A model generated the notes under the pieces. The model made no database searches. It worked only from the letters and a program-made list of their open reading frames with translations, and was not told where the DNA came from. Made by a program: the position numbers and the translations under genes. Below are positions 9,753 to 19,328 of a stretch of 64,000 bases of DNA, piece by piece. Positions within the stretch are counted from its first letter, which is position 1. Each line of letters begins with the position of its first letter. Source of the stretch: Thermodesulfobacteriota bacterium (GTDB lineage Bacteria; Desulfobacterota_D; UBA1144; Nemesobacterales; CSP1-2); NCBI GenBank assembly GCA_035559815.1, contig DATMAT010000051.1, positions 1-64,000 on the forward strand, given 5' to 3'.

Positions 9753-10551
9753 TTTTCTGGTCTTCACCGATTTGGACGGGACGCTCCTTGATTACAGCTC
9801 TTATTCTTTTGAAGCGGCGATACCGGCGCTTCGACTTATCGGCTCAAAAAACATCCCTCTCATAATATGCACCAGCAAGACCAGGGCGGAAATAGAGCTT
9901 TATAGGAGTCTACTGGACAATCAAGCACCTTTCATCTCCGAAAACGGCGGGGCTATCTTTATTCCCGACTCATACTTTCCTTACGACTTCGACTATGACA
10001 AAGAGGTGGATGGCTACAAGATTATTGAACTTGGAACCCCTCATAACACATTGATCGAGGTTTTAAACTCGATAAAAAAAGACGCGGGAGTCAATCTCAA
10101 AGGTTTATCGGAGATGACTATTGAAGAACTTTCGGAGGTCTCCGGACTAAATAAGGAGGAGGCCGGGCTGGCTCGAAAGCGTGAATACGACGAGCCCTTC
10201 ATCACATACGGAGATGAGGGGGATAAGGAGCGGGTGAAGAAAGAAATAACCAGAAGGGGGTTTAGGCATACGGAGGGTGGGATATTCCAACACATCATGG
10301 GTGAGAACGATAAAGGTGGGGCCGTTAAGACTCTCATCGATATTTTCAAGGTAAAGTTCTCCGGGCTAAAAACTATTGGTATAGGGGACAGCCTTAATGA
10401 CCTCCCTATGCTTGAAGCGGTCGATATTCCTGTGCTCGTCCAGAAGCCCGACGGCCAATATGACCCAAGAATAAAATTGGATAATTTGATCCTTGCAGAA
10501 GGAGTGGGACCCGAAGGATGGAACAAGGTTGTTTTAGGTTTATTGGAATGA
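9733..10551 (+). CDS. gpgP: glucosyl/mannosyl-3-phosphoglycerate phosphatase (HAD superfamily)
   Basis: This HAD-IIB phosphatase of about 270 residues shows motif I 'FTDLDGTLLD' (catalytic Asp pair), motif II 'IICTSKT', and motif IV 'GIGDSLNDLPML'. The 'SENGGAIFIP' and 'GRFFH-like' GGIFQHI segments are typical of mannosyl-3-phosphoglycerate phosphatases. It should remove the phosphate from glucosyl-3-phosphoglycerate made by the gene it overlaps, releasing glucosylglycerate. The start is either ATG 9733 or ATG 9742; the latter begins MPSDFLVF and matches the family's N-terminus better. The overlap with gpgS implies coupled translation. Confidence 0.87.
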   Translation: MRIMPSDFLVFTDLDGTLLDYSSYSFEAAIPALRLIGSKNIPLIICTSKTRAEIELYRSLLDNQAPFISENGGAIFIPDSYFPYDFDYDKEVDGYKIIELGTPHNTLIEVLNSIKKDAGVNLKGLSEMTIEELSEVSGLNKEEAGLARKREYDEPFITYGDEGDKERVKKEITRRGFRHTEGGIFQHIMGENDKGGAVKTLIDIFKVKFSGLKTIGIGDSLNDLPMLEAVDIPVLVQKPDGQYDPRIKLDNLILAEGVGPEGWNKVVLGLLE

Positions 10552-10694
10552 GCCGGTGATTACTTAGGGCCGGTGACATATACCGTTACCACCAGCCAGT
10601 CTAGGTAGTTCATTTAATTAAAGTTCTTATCATTTGGATGCATGGTATTACCGCCCCAGCCAGAGCCTCATTGATTCATCAGTGGCTGATTCGG

Positions 10695-11708
10695 TTAAAT
10701 GGGAAGATTGATTTCTTTTCCTGCTTCGGAGGATTTATAAGCCGCGACTATTATCTCCAGTGCGGCACGTGCGTCCCTTCCGGTTATCGCCGGCTCCCTA
10801 CCTTCGATTATGGACATTATGAATTCATCTATCAGTCTATCCACATCTACCCTCCACCAGTTTACCGATTCGGTTTTTTCCTGGTCGAAGATCTTGAAGT
10901 CATGATAGGGTTTATCTACGATCATGGCCTTTTTTGAGCCCAGTATCTCAAACTTGGCATCTAGATGGGTGGGAAAACCCAGGGGATTTACCCAGCCTGC
11001 GGAAATCGTCCCGATGATTCCGCCCTCAAACTCAATAAATACGGTGCCGAAATCGTCTACCGGAATTTCTGTGTGGACCTTTCTTCCTATATCTGCATAA
11101 ACCTTCTTTGCCGGTCTTCCAACCAGCCACATTAACCCGAAGACGGCATGTATTCCGATGTCGGCAAATCCACCAAACCCGGCCTTTTCTTGGTCCAGGA
11201 ACCAAGAGGTATTGAGCCCCTTTATTACCGTGGGAATTTTACCATACTTGGTAGCGTTCAGGTGGTATATATTTCCAAACTCGCCGCTTTCTATCATCTC
11301 CTTCATCCGGATAACGCCCAGTTGATAGGGAGGGTTGAACGGGACCATCAGCTTAACATCGCTGTCTTCGGCGATGGATATTATCTCATCTGCTTCTTCG
11401 AGATTTGTGGCAATAGGCTTATCGCACAGGATATCGATACCCCTCGGCGCCACTTTCTTGACGACCTCCAGGTGTCTCGATGGTTCCGTTCCGATATAAA
11501 CAGCGTTTAATCCTTCTTCCTTGGTAAGCATCTCGTCTAAGTCTTCATAGTATCTGGCCTTAAACCTTTCCGCATCTTTTTTGGATAAATCCCTGTTTAT
11601 TCCGATCGCCGCTATAGAGTTTAGTGCCACTTCTTTGTGACCGGCGATGGTGGGAGCATAACGAAGGATGTGCGGATGGTCGTAGCCTATTATTCCGAAC
11701 TTAAGCAT
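10695..11708 (-). CDS. Gfo/Idh/MocA-family NAD(P)-dependent oxidoreductase
   Basis: The 337-residue protein has an N-terminal Rossmann domain ('FGIIGYDHPH', an atypical dinucleotide loop where the usual GxGxxG is GYDHPH), then the conserved 'CDKPIATN' (catalytic-site lysine of the EKP motif, here DKP) and a C-terminal alpha/beta domain with 'GGFADIGIHAV' (the D-x-x-x-H active-site pair). Members oxidise or reduce sugar carbons or related polyols; the substrate is unknown. It lies downstream of a second family member on the same strand, separated by a hairpin. Confidence 0.8.
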   Translation of the reverse strand: MLKFGIIGYDHPHILRYAPTIAGHKEVALNSIAAIGINRDLSKKDAERFKARYYEDLDEMLTKEEGLNAVYIGTEPSRHLEVVKKVAPRGIDILCDKPIATNLEEADEIISIAEDSDVKLMVPFNPPYQLGVIRMKEMIESGEFGNIYHLNATKYGKIPTVIKGLNTSWFLDQEKAGFGGFADIGIHAVFGLMWLVGRPAKKVYADIGRKVHTEIPVDDFGTVFIEFEGGIIGTISAGWVNPLGFPTHLDAKFEILGSKKAMIVDKPYHDFKIFDQEKTESVNWWRVDVDRLIDEFIMSIIEGREPAITGRDARAALEIIVAAYKSSEAGKEINLPI

Positions 11709-11734
11709 GACTAATGCACCTCCATTTAGCCTCG

Positions 11735-11785
11735 GACTCGGTTTCTCTCTTAGGGGGATAAGAGAGAAACGCCTATAGCCGAGTC
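11735..11785 (-). terminator. long hairpin between the two oxidoreductase genes
   Basis: A perfect 12-base inverted repeat (GTTTCTCTCTTA 11741-11752 and its complement 11759-11770) with a G-rich loop is extended by an outer GACTCG/CGAGTC pair at 11735-11740 and 11780-11785. It begins right at the stop codon of the upstream oxidoreductase. There is no convincing U-tract, so it may stabilise or attenuate rather than fully terminate the transcript. Confidence 0.45.
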
Positions 11786-12801
11786 TAGTTGATCCTTACT
11801 GGCTTTCCCTTTTCTGCAGATTTCAGGGCCGATACGATTACCTTGAGCGCTTTACTGGCATCTTCATCGGTTATTCTGGGTTTTGCGCCGTTCTCTAGGC
11901 AGTCGAGAAAATGCTCGATTTCTCTCGTGAAAACGTGGGGCATCGAAGATAACATCGTGGAGAACCGAGGTATGGACACACTATCTCCGACGATTACCGC
12001 AGGACTCGAATCCTTGTCGCTGTATTGAATTTTTCCCTTCGTTCCGATTACCTCGGTTGAACAGTAAAAAGGGGCATACTCTTTGGGATGTGCCCAGCTC
12101 ACTTCTATCACCGCTTGCTTGCCACCCTCAAACTTTACCAGCATGACCCCGAAGTCATAACAACCGTAAGCCCTGGCCTCCTCTCTTAAGCTTTTAAACT
12201 TGGAGAAGACCTCGACCGGTTCCTCCTCCAAAAACCACCGGGAGAGGTCGGCGACGTGTATTCCCAGGTCGACTATCACCCCGCCGTTTTCCCTTTTCCA
12301 ATGCCAGTCACCCTTGGGAAAGCCCACCCAGGAACGTTCGCTTCGCCTCACGCTAATCGGTTCTCCTATTCTTCCGGCAGAAATTGCGTCTTTGATCTGC
12401 ACCCACCGGTCGTCAAATCGTCTGGTGTGCCCGATGAAGAGCCCTTTTCCGTTTGCCCTAGAAGCTTCGAGCATTCTACTCGAATCGGCCAGTGTCATTG
12501 CAATCGGCTTTTCACAGATTACGTGTTTTCCGCTCTCCAGGGATTTAATAGCCATCTCTGCGTGCAGGTGGCTGGGCGTGCATATATCCACTAGGTCGAT
12601 GTCGCCGTTCTTGAGGAGTTGACGAAAGTCCCGGTAATACTCGTCGGCTCCTAATTCCTCGGATGCCTTTTTGGCCCTTTCTTCGACTATATCGCACGTG
12701 GCCACTACATTTGCTCGGCGGATATTCTTCCAGGCGTGTTTATGGGCCAGGTTATAGATATTTCCATTTCCGATGATGCCGACATGAAATTCTTTTTCCA
12801 T
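11785..12801 (-). CDS. Gfo/Idh/MocA-family NAD(P)-dependent oxidoreductase
   Basis: This 338-residue paralogue has a canonical dinucleotide loop ('GIIGNGNIYNLAH'), the signature 'CEKPIAMT' with the conserved EKP lysine, and 'GGVIVDLGIHVADL' containing the active-site D and H. It resembles inositol 2-dehydrogenase/glucose-fructose oxidoreductase-type enzymes acting on cyclic or sugar substrates. Together with the neighbouring paralogue and the asparagine synthetase upstream it could form a small sugar- or aminosugar-modifying unit, but that is inference from position only. GGAGGA precedes the ATG. Confidence 0.83.
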   Translation of the reverse strand: MEKEFHVGIIGNGNIYNLAHKHAWKNIRRANVVATCDIVEERAKKASEELGADEYYRDFRQLLKNGDIDLVDICTPSHLHAEMAIKSLESGKHVICEKPIAMTLADSSRMLEASRANGKGLFIGHTRRFDDRWVQIKDAISAGRIGEPISVRRSERSWVGFPKGDWHWKRENGGVIVDLGIHVADLSRWFLEEEPVEVFSKFKSLREEARAYGCYDFGVMLVKFEGGKQAVIEVSWAHPKEYAPFYCSTEVIGTKGKIQYSDKDSSPAVIVGDSVSIPRFSTMLSSMPHVFTREIEHFLDCLENGAKPRITDEDASKALKVIVSALKSAEKGKPVRIN

Positions 12802-12899
12802 TGTTAATTGGTCCTCCTTTTGGGGGAATTACTGATAAAAATTATCCAACCGCCGTGAAAGAGGGCGTTGATTCTTAGCCGGCTCGAATCTTCCGGGCT

Positions 12900-14492
12900 C
12901 TACAGGTCCTCGTTTTTGGTGGCGAGAAAATCTACCTTGTTTATCCTGGTGATTTCTTCAAGGAGCGCCAACGTTGCCGGGGTAGCGTAATCTTCCTTGA
13001 GGTAGCGATAGTTACTTCCGTAGTCGAGGACGTCAACACGGTTAAATTTTTTTCCAGCGAAGTGTTTTTCCGCGATTGACCGGATCATCTCGTGAACGCC
13101 GGTGCCGTCCTGAGCTCGGGATTTCTGCCGATAGGCTATTTCTCGGGGAATGCCTTTCCGTAGCGCCAGTTCTCTATGAACAAGCTTTCTGTATTTGTCG
13201 TCCGCATCTTTTATCTTTAGATTGGGGGCTATTCTCATGGCCGTTCTGATTACTTCTCTGTCTAAGAAGGGTGCTCTTAACTCGATGGAATGGGCCATGG
13301 CCATCCGGTCTTCCCGCTCCAGCGTGTCCAGATATAGCTTTTCGATGTCGTCCCAGAGCCGGTCGTGTAGAGCCAGATGACCCTTCTCTCTCACCACATC
13401 GTTGTACCAGGAATATCCGGCGAATAGTTCATCGGCAGCCTGTCCGGTAAACATGACTTTGTGGTTATCTTCTCTGCACATCTTGGCGGCAATGTACATC
13501 GGTATGGCCGCTTCAACCTGAATTAGGCCGTTTAACTCGATTGCTTCGATGATCTCCGGTAACAGACTCTCGATGAGTTCCTCGGTAAGATATTCGAGCT
13601 TGATGTTCAATCCCAGTTCTTTTGCCGACCTTAATGCCATCTCTACATCTCCGCCCCCTTTTGCCCCGACGGAGTAACAGGTAACCTTGCAGCCGGCTAG
13701 TTGAACCGCCCTACTCACCAGTACACTGTCGATGCCGCCGGAGAATAGCACCCCTACTCGGTCAAGCCCGGCTACCCTTTTTTCGACGGCCCGGTCGAAT
13801 GCCCCCTGATAAGCTTTAAGCGCTTCTTCCATATCATTAATCTCGATGGGAGGTTTCTCTATCTCGTATCCGGTTTCGATCCTTATTCTCTCCGAGACCT
13901 CCACTATTTTCCCCGGAGGCAATCTTTTTATGATTCCCGCTCCAGAGGTTATGGCTTTTCTCTCCGAGGCAAAATAGAAGGGAAGGCTGTCCGTAAAGTA
14001 GATGGGTTTCTTCCCGACCGGGTCCCTGGCCAATGCCAGGTACTTTCCGTCGGTTACGGCGAAAGCGTACATGCCGTCGAGGAGGGGCATTGCTTTCCTG
14101 ACTGCATCGAGGAGATTACCCTCATAAAAATATTCTATTAGATGGAGGAGAACTTCGCTATCGCTGTCACTACCCATTTCTCGGTCAGCGAGTAGTCCTC
14201 TTAGCTCCCGGTGATTGTATATTTCACCGTTGTGAACTAGGGTGAGTTTATCTCCCTTTATCGGCTGTACGCCTTTCTCACCTCCAACTATCTCCAGCCT
14301 CGATTGGCCAAGAGATATAGGTCCTTCATCCCTAACTCCTTTAAGATCATTAATATTCTTGGCCTGCCATATGTTTTCATTGAGATAGACTCCAACTTGG
14401 TCGGGACCTCTATGTCGGATCCTGGACAGCATGTCCAATGTAACACTTATCGGTCCGTCTCTATGATCCATAAAACCGCATATGCCACACAT
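12900..14492 (-). CDS. asnB: asparagine synthetase (glutamine-hydrolysing)
   Basis: The 530-residue protein begins MCGICGF, so the processed Cys2 is the glutaminase nucleophile. It has the class-II amidotransferase segment 'RHRGPDQVG', 'LVHNGEIYNH', then the synthetase domain PP-loop 'LFSGGIDSVL' (SGGxDS) that adenylates the aspartyl carboxylate, and a conserved 'APFLDREV'. The length is close to the 510-560 typical of E. coli-type AsnB. The product would be asparagine from aspartate, ATP and glutamine. Because it sits upstream of two sugar oxidoreductases, an alternative is amidation of a sugar acid as in WbpS/AsnB-like enzymes of surface polysaccharide loci. Confidence 0.85.
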   Translation of the reverse strand: MCGICGFMDHRDGPISVTLDMLSRIRHRGPDQVGVYLNENIWQAKNINDLKGVRDEGPISLGQSRLEIVGGEKGVQPIKGDKLTLVHNGEIYNHRELRGLLADREMGSDSDSEVLLHLIEYFYEGNLLDAVRKAMPLLDGMYAFAVTDGKYLALARDPVGKKPIYFTDSLPFYFASERKAITSGAGIIKRLPPGKIVEVSERIRIETGYEIEKPPIEINDMEEALKAYQGAFDRAVEKRVAGLDRVGVLFSGGIDSVLVSRAVQLAGCKVTCYSVGAKGGGDVEMALRSAKELGLNIKLEYLTEELIESLLPEIIEAIELNGLIQVEAAIPMYIAAKMCREDNHKVMFTGQAADELFAGYSWYNDVVREKGHLALHDRLWDDIEKLYLDTLEREDRMAMAHSIELRAPFLDREVIRTAMRIAPNLKIKDADDKYRKLVHRELALRKGIPREIAYRQKSRAQDGTGVHEMIRSIAEKHFAGKKFNRVDVLDYGSNYRYLKEDYATPATLALLEEITRINKVDFLATKNEDL

Positions 14493-15130
14493 TTTTTAAT
14501 CTCCTTTCATTAGTTTTTTTATCTTATCTGTAACAAAAAAAAGTATTTTCTGAAGAAGGGTTTCTCTTCATGGTCGTGTTCAATCTAGAATATTTGGGCT
14601 TTATAAGACTTAGCGAATCTGAGATTTAAGCTATAACTACAGCCATTCTAACAAATAAGCCGAAATAAATCAAGTTTTTGTGGTAAATATCAGCAATAAC
14701 ATATATATAAAATATATAATTATATAAGAGAGGACTGAACAATCTGACGCTAAGCTACCGTCGATAGGTAGTTATGTTTATCTTAAGCCTAGTTCTATCT
14801 CAAGTAACTTATAGAATTGTCATTCTGAACCCCTTCGAGTTCCGGGCAGGCTCCGCTGAAGAAACTTTAAATATATTTAGATGCTTCACTCCGTTCAGCA
14901 TGACAACCTAGGCCTTTTGCCAGAGTTTATTCTTATATTTTGCTTAGCACAGGGTCCGAGGTATTTAGTGACTCGGCCTAATACGAAGGCAAGAAGGATT
15001 TCAATTTTGGTTGCAACTTATCACAACAGTCTCCGACTGATCGTCTCGGCTTATACAGTTTAATCTCTTATGCATTAACAGAGGTCAAAAAATTTGTGAC
15101 CGCTTGGCCCGTTTGTTATAATCTAAGACT
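14493..15130. other. intergenic with AT-rich tract, dispersed repeat and gckA promoter
   Basis: No gene is visible. The divergent spacer contains a very AT-rich tract at about 14699-14735 (repeated TATATA), a degenerate dispersed repeat at about 14819-14905 ('CATTCTGAACCCCTTCG' to 'CGTTCAGCATGACAA'), and at its right end a good sigma-70-like promoter for the glycerate kinase. Confidence 0.5.
15094..15122 (+). promoter_or_regulatory. sigma-70-type promoter of glycerate kinase, leaderless configuration
   Basis: TTGTGA at 15094-15099 and a perfect TATAAT at 15117-15122 are separated by 17 bases. The predicted transcription start falls at about 15129-15131, at the ATG itself, and no ribosome binding site exists upstream. 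The mRNA is therefore likely leaderless. Confidence 0.6.
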
Positions 15131-16459
15131 ATGGAATTAGCGAAATTGCGTAGAGATGCTATCGCTATATTCCACGCTGGTCTCAAGGCTGTAGACCCAG
15201 TTGTAGCGGTTAAGCAGCATCTTAACTACCTAGATGGCAGACTAGAAATCCAGGGCCGCACCTACAACATAAACGAATTCGAGCATGTCTATGTAGTTGG
15301 AATGGGAAAAGCCTCGGCATCGATGGCCCGGGCAATCGAAGACCTGTTGAGCGAGTGCTGTACGGACGGAATTATCAACGTCAAATATGGTCACTCCGTC
15401 CCGCTCGAGATAATCAAAATCAACGAAGCCGGACATCCTATACCCGACCGAGCGGGTTTAATGGGAACGGAACGGATTATCGAGTTGCTCGAGCAGACCG
15501 GAGAGAAAGACCTGGTTTTGTGCTTGATCTCCGGAGGAGGCTCGGCGCTTCTCCCCGCTCCGTATGAGGGTTTGACTCTAGAAGACAAACAACAGACGAC
15601 CAGGGTGCTCTTGGATAGCGGGGCTAATATTCATGAGATTAACGCCTTAAGAAAACACATCTCCCGGGTCAAGGGCGGCCGGTTGGCCGGAATGGCTTAT
15701 CCCTCCACTTTAATTTCATTGATTTTATCCGACGTGATCGGCGATGACCTGGACAGCATCGCCTCGGGACCGACCGTTCCGGATAGTAGCACATTTGTTG
15801 AGTGTTTACACATAATCGACAAATATGGGATAAGAGAGAAGGTTCCCCGCTCCGTGGTCGAGTTTCTGGAGAGGGGATTGCGGGGAGAGATTGAGGAGAC
15901 CCCTAAAGCGGATGACCCGGTTTTCGCAAAAACCGGTAATTTCATAATTGGAAGTAACATACTCGCGGTCAGGGCGGCCAAGGAGAAGGCGGATGGGCTT
16001 GGGTACAACAGCCTCATTCTATCCAGCTTCATCGAAGGGGAGACCAGAGAAGTAGCCAAGGTACACTCGGCCATTGCCAAGGAGATAATCAGTACGGACA
16101 ACCCGGTGTCCAGGCCGGCCTGTGTAATTTCCGGCGGTGAGACCACGGTTACTATTCGAGGAAAGGGATTGGGGGGACGTAATCAGGAATTTTCTCTGGC
16201 GGCAGCGATTGATATCGACGGCCTGGAGAATGTAGTGATATTGAGCGGCGGTACCGATGGAACAGACGGCCCGACTGATGCTGCTGGCGCAATTGCTGAT
16301 GGAACGTCTTTACGAAGGGCTACAGAGTTAAATCTCAGGGCGGATGATCATCTCCGGGAAAACGACTCCTATCATTTTTTTGGGAAACTGGGAGACCTGC
16401 TCATTACCGGACCGACCCGTACCAACGTGATGGACCTCCGCCTGGTTTTGGTGGCTTAG
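15131..16459 (+). CDS. gckA: glycerate 2-kinase (GckA/MOFRL family)
   Basis: The 442-residue protein has the N-terminal DUF4147 Rossmann-like domain ('VYVVGMGKASASMA', 'AGHPIPD', 'CLISGGGSALL' phosphate loop) and the C-terminal MOFRL domain ('GGETTVTIRGKGLGGRNQE' in sense and 'SGGTDGTDGPTDAAG'). These enzymes phosphorylate D-glycerate to 2-phosphoglycerate with ATP. The pyruvate kinase gene follows 27-33 bases later, so glycerate could flow through enolase into pyruvate. Free glycerate is also the acceptor for the direct glycerate-glycosylating synthases encoded just downstream, so this kinase sits at a branch point. The start at 15131 fits the family N-terminus (LRRDAIAIF) and a leaderless message. 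Confidence 0.92.
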   Translation: MELAKLRRDAIAIFHAGLKAVDPVVAVKQHLNYLDGRLEIQGRTYNINEFEHVYVVGMGKASASMARAIEDLLSECCTDGIINVKYGHSVPLEIIKINEAGHPIPDRAGLMGTERIIELLEQTGEKDLVLCLISGGGSALLPAPYEGLTLEDKQQTTRVLLDSGANIHEINALRKHISRVKGGRLAGMAYPSTLISLILSDVIGDDLDSIASGPTVPDSSTFVECLHIIDKYGIREKVPRSVVEFLERGLRGEIEETPKADDPVFAKTGNFIIGSNILAVRAAKEKADGLGYNSLILSSFIEGETREVAKVHSAIAKEIISTDNPVSRPACVISGGETTVTIRGKGLGGRNQEFSLAAAIDIDGLENVVILSGGTDGTDGPTDAAGAIADGTSLRRATELNLRADDHLRENDSYHFFGKLGDLLITGPTRTNVMDLRLVLVA

Positions 16460-16492
16460 GGTTCGGATATTTGTTAAGTGTAAGGAATGATA

Positions 16493-17923
16493 ATGCCAAG
16501 GACTAAGATCGTATGCACCATAGGCCCCGCTTCCAGCTCGCCACAGATTCTAGAGCAGTTGATAAAAGCGGGGATGAACGTAGCCCGATTAAATTTCTCC
16601 CATGGAACGAGGTCTGAACATGGGAGGGTAATTCTTCACATTAGAAGGATTGCCCGGAGGCTCGGCTGCCCCGTGGCTATACTTCAAGACCTGGCCGGCC
16701 CTAAAATAAGAATCGGGGAAATCGAAAATGGGGTTGTAACACTGGAATCGGGAGGGTTATTTACCCTCACCAACCGTCGGGTGCTTGGAGATGAAAAAGT
16801 GGTTTCGATCAACTACCCCAGCCTTCCCAGAGAAATAAAGCCGGGAGACACACTCCTCCTCAGCGACGGGGCTCTGGAACTAAAGGTCTTGCAGACAAAC
16901 GCCCATGATATCAAGTGCAGGGTGATCGTGGGCGGCCCTCTCAGCTCGAACAAGGGCATCAACCTGCCCACCGGCTCGATCAAAACCCCCATTCTGACCG
17001 CCAAGGATAAAGACGACTTGGCTTTCGGAATAGAGCATGAAGTCGATTTTATTGCGTTATCTTTCGTGAGAAATGCTAAAGACGTGGAAGACGTAAGGCG
17101 ATTCATGAGGAGAGGGAAAGGAAGCGGCATACCGATAATCGCCAAGATAGAGAAGCATGAAGCGCTCAAGAATATAGATGAAATCATAGAGGCAGTCGAC
17201 GGCGTCATGGTGGCCCGTGGTGACCTGGGGGTGGAGATTCCACTGGAGAAGGTGCCCCGGGTACAAAAGATGCTTATCGAAAAAACAAATAGGCTCGGCA
17301 CCCCGGTTATTACCGCCACTCAGATGCTCCGTTCGATGGTGGATAGCCGTCGACCTACCCGGGCCGAGGTCACCGATGTGGCAAACGCCATCCTGGACGG
17401 CACTGACGCCCTTATGCTTTCCGAAGAAACGGCCATAGGGAATTACCCGGTCGAATCCGTAAGGATGATGGCAAAAATTGCCGAGGACACCGAGGCCGTT
17501 TTTCCCTTCGATGCTTGGTCTCGAAAATATCCCGAAGAGGGTCTAAAGTCCGTGCCCGAGGCGGTCAGCCGGCGGGCCTGTGAGCTAGCCGAAGATATAG
17601 GGGCAAAATTGATAATAACCTTCACCCAGTCGGGAGCCACGGCCAGGATGGTATCAAAACACCGGCCGAGTCCGGTTATCTTGGCGGCTACACCGGTAAA
17701 AGAGACCTACCGCCGTTTGGCGCTGGTGTGGGGTGTAATACCTATTTTGAGCAAGACTATGAAAAGCACAGATCAAATGATCAAAGGGGTAATCGAGGAT
17801 GCATTAAGCTCGGGCATGGCCAGCCGGGGTGAAAGGGCGGTAATTACTGCAGGCCTTCCCGTCGGTATTTCCGGCAATACTAATTTGATAAAGGCAGAGG
17901 TTCTGGACGGTAAAGGAATGTAA
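16493..17923 (+). CDS. pyk: pyruvate kinase
   Basis: The protein of about 476 residues starts 'MPRTKIVCTIGPASSS', the classic N-terminus, with the substrate-binding arginine in 'NVARLNFSHG', the signature 'IIAKIEKHEAL' (catalytic lysine), and 'VMVARGDLGVEIP' for Mg2+ binding. It makes pyruvate and ATP from phosphoenolpyruvate and ADP. ATG 16493 is preferred over 16487 because AAGGA lies at a better distance. It directly follows gckA, suggesting co-transcription. Confidence 0.95.
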   Translation: MPRTKIVCTIGPASSSPQILEQLIKAGMNVARLNFSHGTRSEHGRVILHIRRIARRLGCPVAILQDLAGPKIRIGEIENGVVTLESGGLFTLTNRRVLGDEKVVSINYPSLPREIKPGDTLLLSDGALELKVLQTNAHDIKCRVIVGGPLSSNKGINLPTGSIKTPILTAKDKDDLAFGIEHEVDFIALSFVRNAKDVEDVRRFMRRGKGSGIPIIAKIEKHEALKNIDEIIEAVDGVMVARGDLGVEIPLEKVPRVQKMLIEKTNRLGTPVITATQMLRSMVDSRRPTRAEVTDVANAILDGTDALMLSEETAIGNYPVESVRMMAKIAEDTEAVFPFDAWSRKYPEEGLKSVPEAVSRRACELAEDIGAKLIITFTQSGATARMVSKHRPSPVILAATPVKETYRRLALVWGVIPILSKTMKSTDQMIKGVIEDALSSGMASRGERAVITAGLPVGISGNTNLIKAEVLDGKGM

Positions 17924-18016
17924 TCCTAATCATCTGGCAAACTTTCGTTTTTGTGAGCTTTTTCGGGGGAGGCGAGTGGAAGGATGAACAAACCATAGAA
18001 AAGGAGGTAATACACC

Positions 18017-19276
18017 ATGGCAACCTTGAGAAAATACTCCTCAGCACTTAGGGAAAATGTGCACATGTGGATAGACAAGATAAAAAGCGTGGACATATTG
18101 GTGAGCATTCCCAGCTACAACTGCGAGGACAGCATAGGCTATGTGGTGGAACAGGTAGGGCAGGGATTAGCACAACATTATCCTGGTCTTAAGACTGCGG
18201 TTTTCATCAGTGACGGGGGATCTCTAGACGATACACGGGAAAAGGCTTATGGAGCTTTGATTCCCGACGGCGTGGAAAGACGCGTCACCATATACCGCGG
18301 ATTACCCGGAAAAGGTACATCGCTTCGGGCGGTGTTTGAAGCGGCTACCCTGCTTAATGCCAAAGCTATTGCCATGTTCGATGCAGATCTTAGGAGCATT
18401 ACCCCGGAATGGGTAAAACTGATGATAGACCCCATACTGAACCAAACGGCTGGGTTCGTAGCCCCGTTATACCGTCGGCATAAGTTTGACGGCACCATCA
18501 CCAACCACATTGTATATCCCATGACCCGGGCACTTTACGGAGTGGACTTGCGTCAGCCCATCGGGGGGGATTTTGCTTTTTCTCCCGAACTGGCCGAGTT
18601 TTACATGAGAGAAGATGTGTGGGATACCGATGTGGCCAAATTTGGGATCGATATTTGGATGTCTACCTCGGCCATAAATGAGGGCTATAAAGTGGTTCAA
18701 TCCTACCTGGGGACGAAGATCCATGGAGCCAAGGACCCGGGCAGCGACCTGGGACCCATGTTCCATCAGGTTATCAGCACCCTTTTTTATCTCATGGGAA
18801 GGTATGAAAACAAATGGCGTCAAGAGGCCACGCTAAAATCAATTCCCATAATCAACTTCAAAGGGGAAATTCTCCAACTGGAACCGGTCAATGTAAATTT
18901 GAAGAGGTTGAAGACCGAGTTCATAGAAGGATTTAATCACTTTAAGCCTATGTATAGACACATACTGAGCACCGAGAACATGTCCAGGCTTGAAAGCATC
19001 CACCGGAGCTGGGAGTCGGGCAAGGAAGAAGAATTGGACGCCGAGCTGTGGAGTAAGGTTCTCTACGACTTTGCGGTTATATATCAACTCTGGCAGAGAA
19101 ACAGGCGTCGGCTGGTGGACATTATCACACCGCTTTATTTTGGCCGCACTAAGAGTTACTGCGAGCAGGTGATTGACATGAGCAGTGACGAAGCGGAGGC
19201 CGTAGTACAAAAACAGGCCGAAGTATTCGAAAAGAACAAACCATACCTTATAGAGAGGTTTTCCATGTGGGAATAA
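18017..19276 (+). CDS. GT-A glycosyltransferase resembling mannosylglycerate/glucosylglycerate synthase (paralogue 1)
   Basis: The 419-residue protein has a GT-A fold: 'VDILVSIPSYN' first strand, 'SDGGSLDDT', the donor-handling 'GLPGKGTSLRAVFEA', and the D-x-D motif 'MFDADLRSITPEWV'. The segment 'RQPIGGDFAFSPEL' resembles the acceptor loop of Rhodothermus-type mannosylglycerate synthase (GT78), and 'WDTDVAKFGIDIWM' includes the family's conserved D and W. Such enzymes transfer a hexose from an NDP-sugar directly to D-glycerate in one step. A strong AAAGGAGG precedes the ATG. It is roughly half-identical by eye to the gene at 20118, and both are near glycerate kinase, which supports a glycerate-linked role. 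Exact donor and acceptor are not readable from sequence. Confidence 0.7.
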   Translation: MATLRKYSSALRENVHMWIDKIKSVDILVSIPSYNCEDSIGYVVEQVGQGLAQHYPGLKTAVFISDGGSLDDTREKAYGALIPDGVERRVTIYRGLPGKGTSLRAVFEAATLLNAKAIAMFDADLRSITPEWVKLMIDPILNQTAGFVAPLYRRHKFDGTITNHIVYPMTRALYGVDLRQPIGGDFAFSPELAEFYMREDVWDTDVAKFGIDIWMSTSAINEGYKVVQSYLGTKIHGAKDPGSDLGPMFHQVISTLFYLMGRYENKWRQEATLKSIPIINFKGEILQLEPVNVNLKRLKTEFIEGFNHFKPMYRHILSTENMSRLESIHRSWESGKEEELDAELWSKVLYDFAVIYQLWQRNRRRLVDIITPLYFGRTKSYCEQVIDMSSDEAEAVVQKQAEVFEKNKPYLIERFSMWE

Positions 19277-19299
19277 ATAGGCAATTAACCGGATTTAGG

Positions 19300-19328
19300 T
19301 TGAGGCCGCTAAAATTATTGTCTATAAT
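19300..19328 (+). promoter_or_regulatory. promoter upstream of the cysteine hydrolase gene
   Basis: TTGAGG at 19300-19305 and TATAAT at 19323-19328 are separated by 17 bases. The predicted leader to the ATG at 19454 is about 118 bases, so the hydrolase and the second glycosyltransferase may form a transcription unit of their own. Confidence 0.5.
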
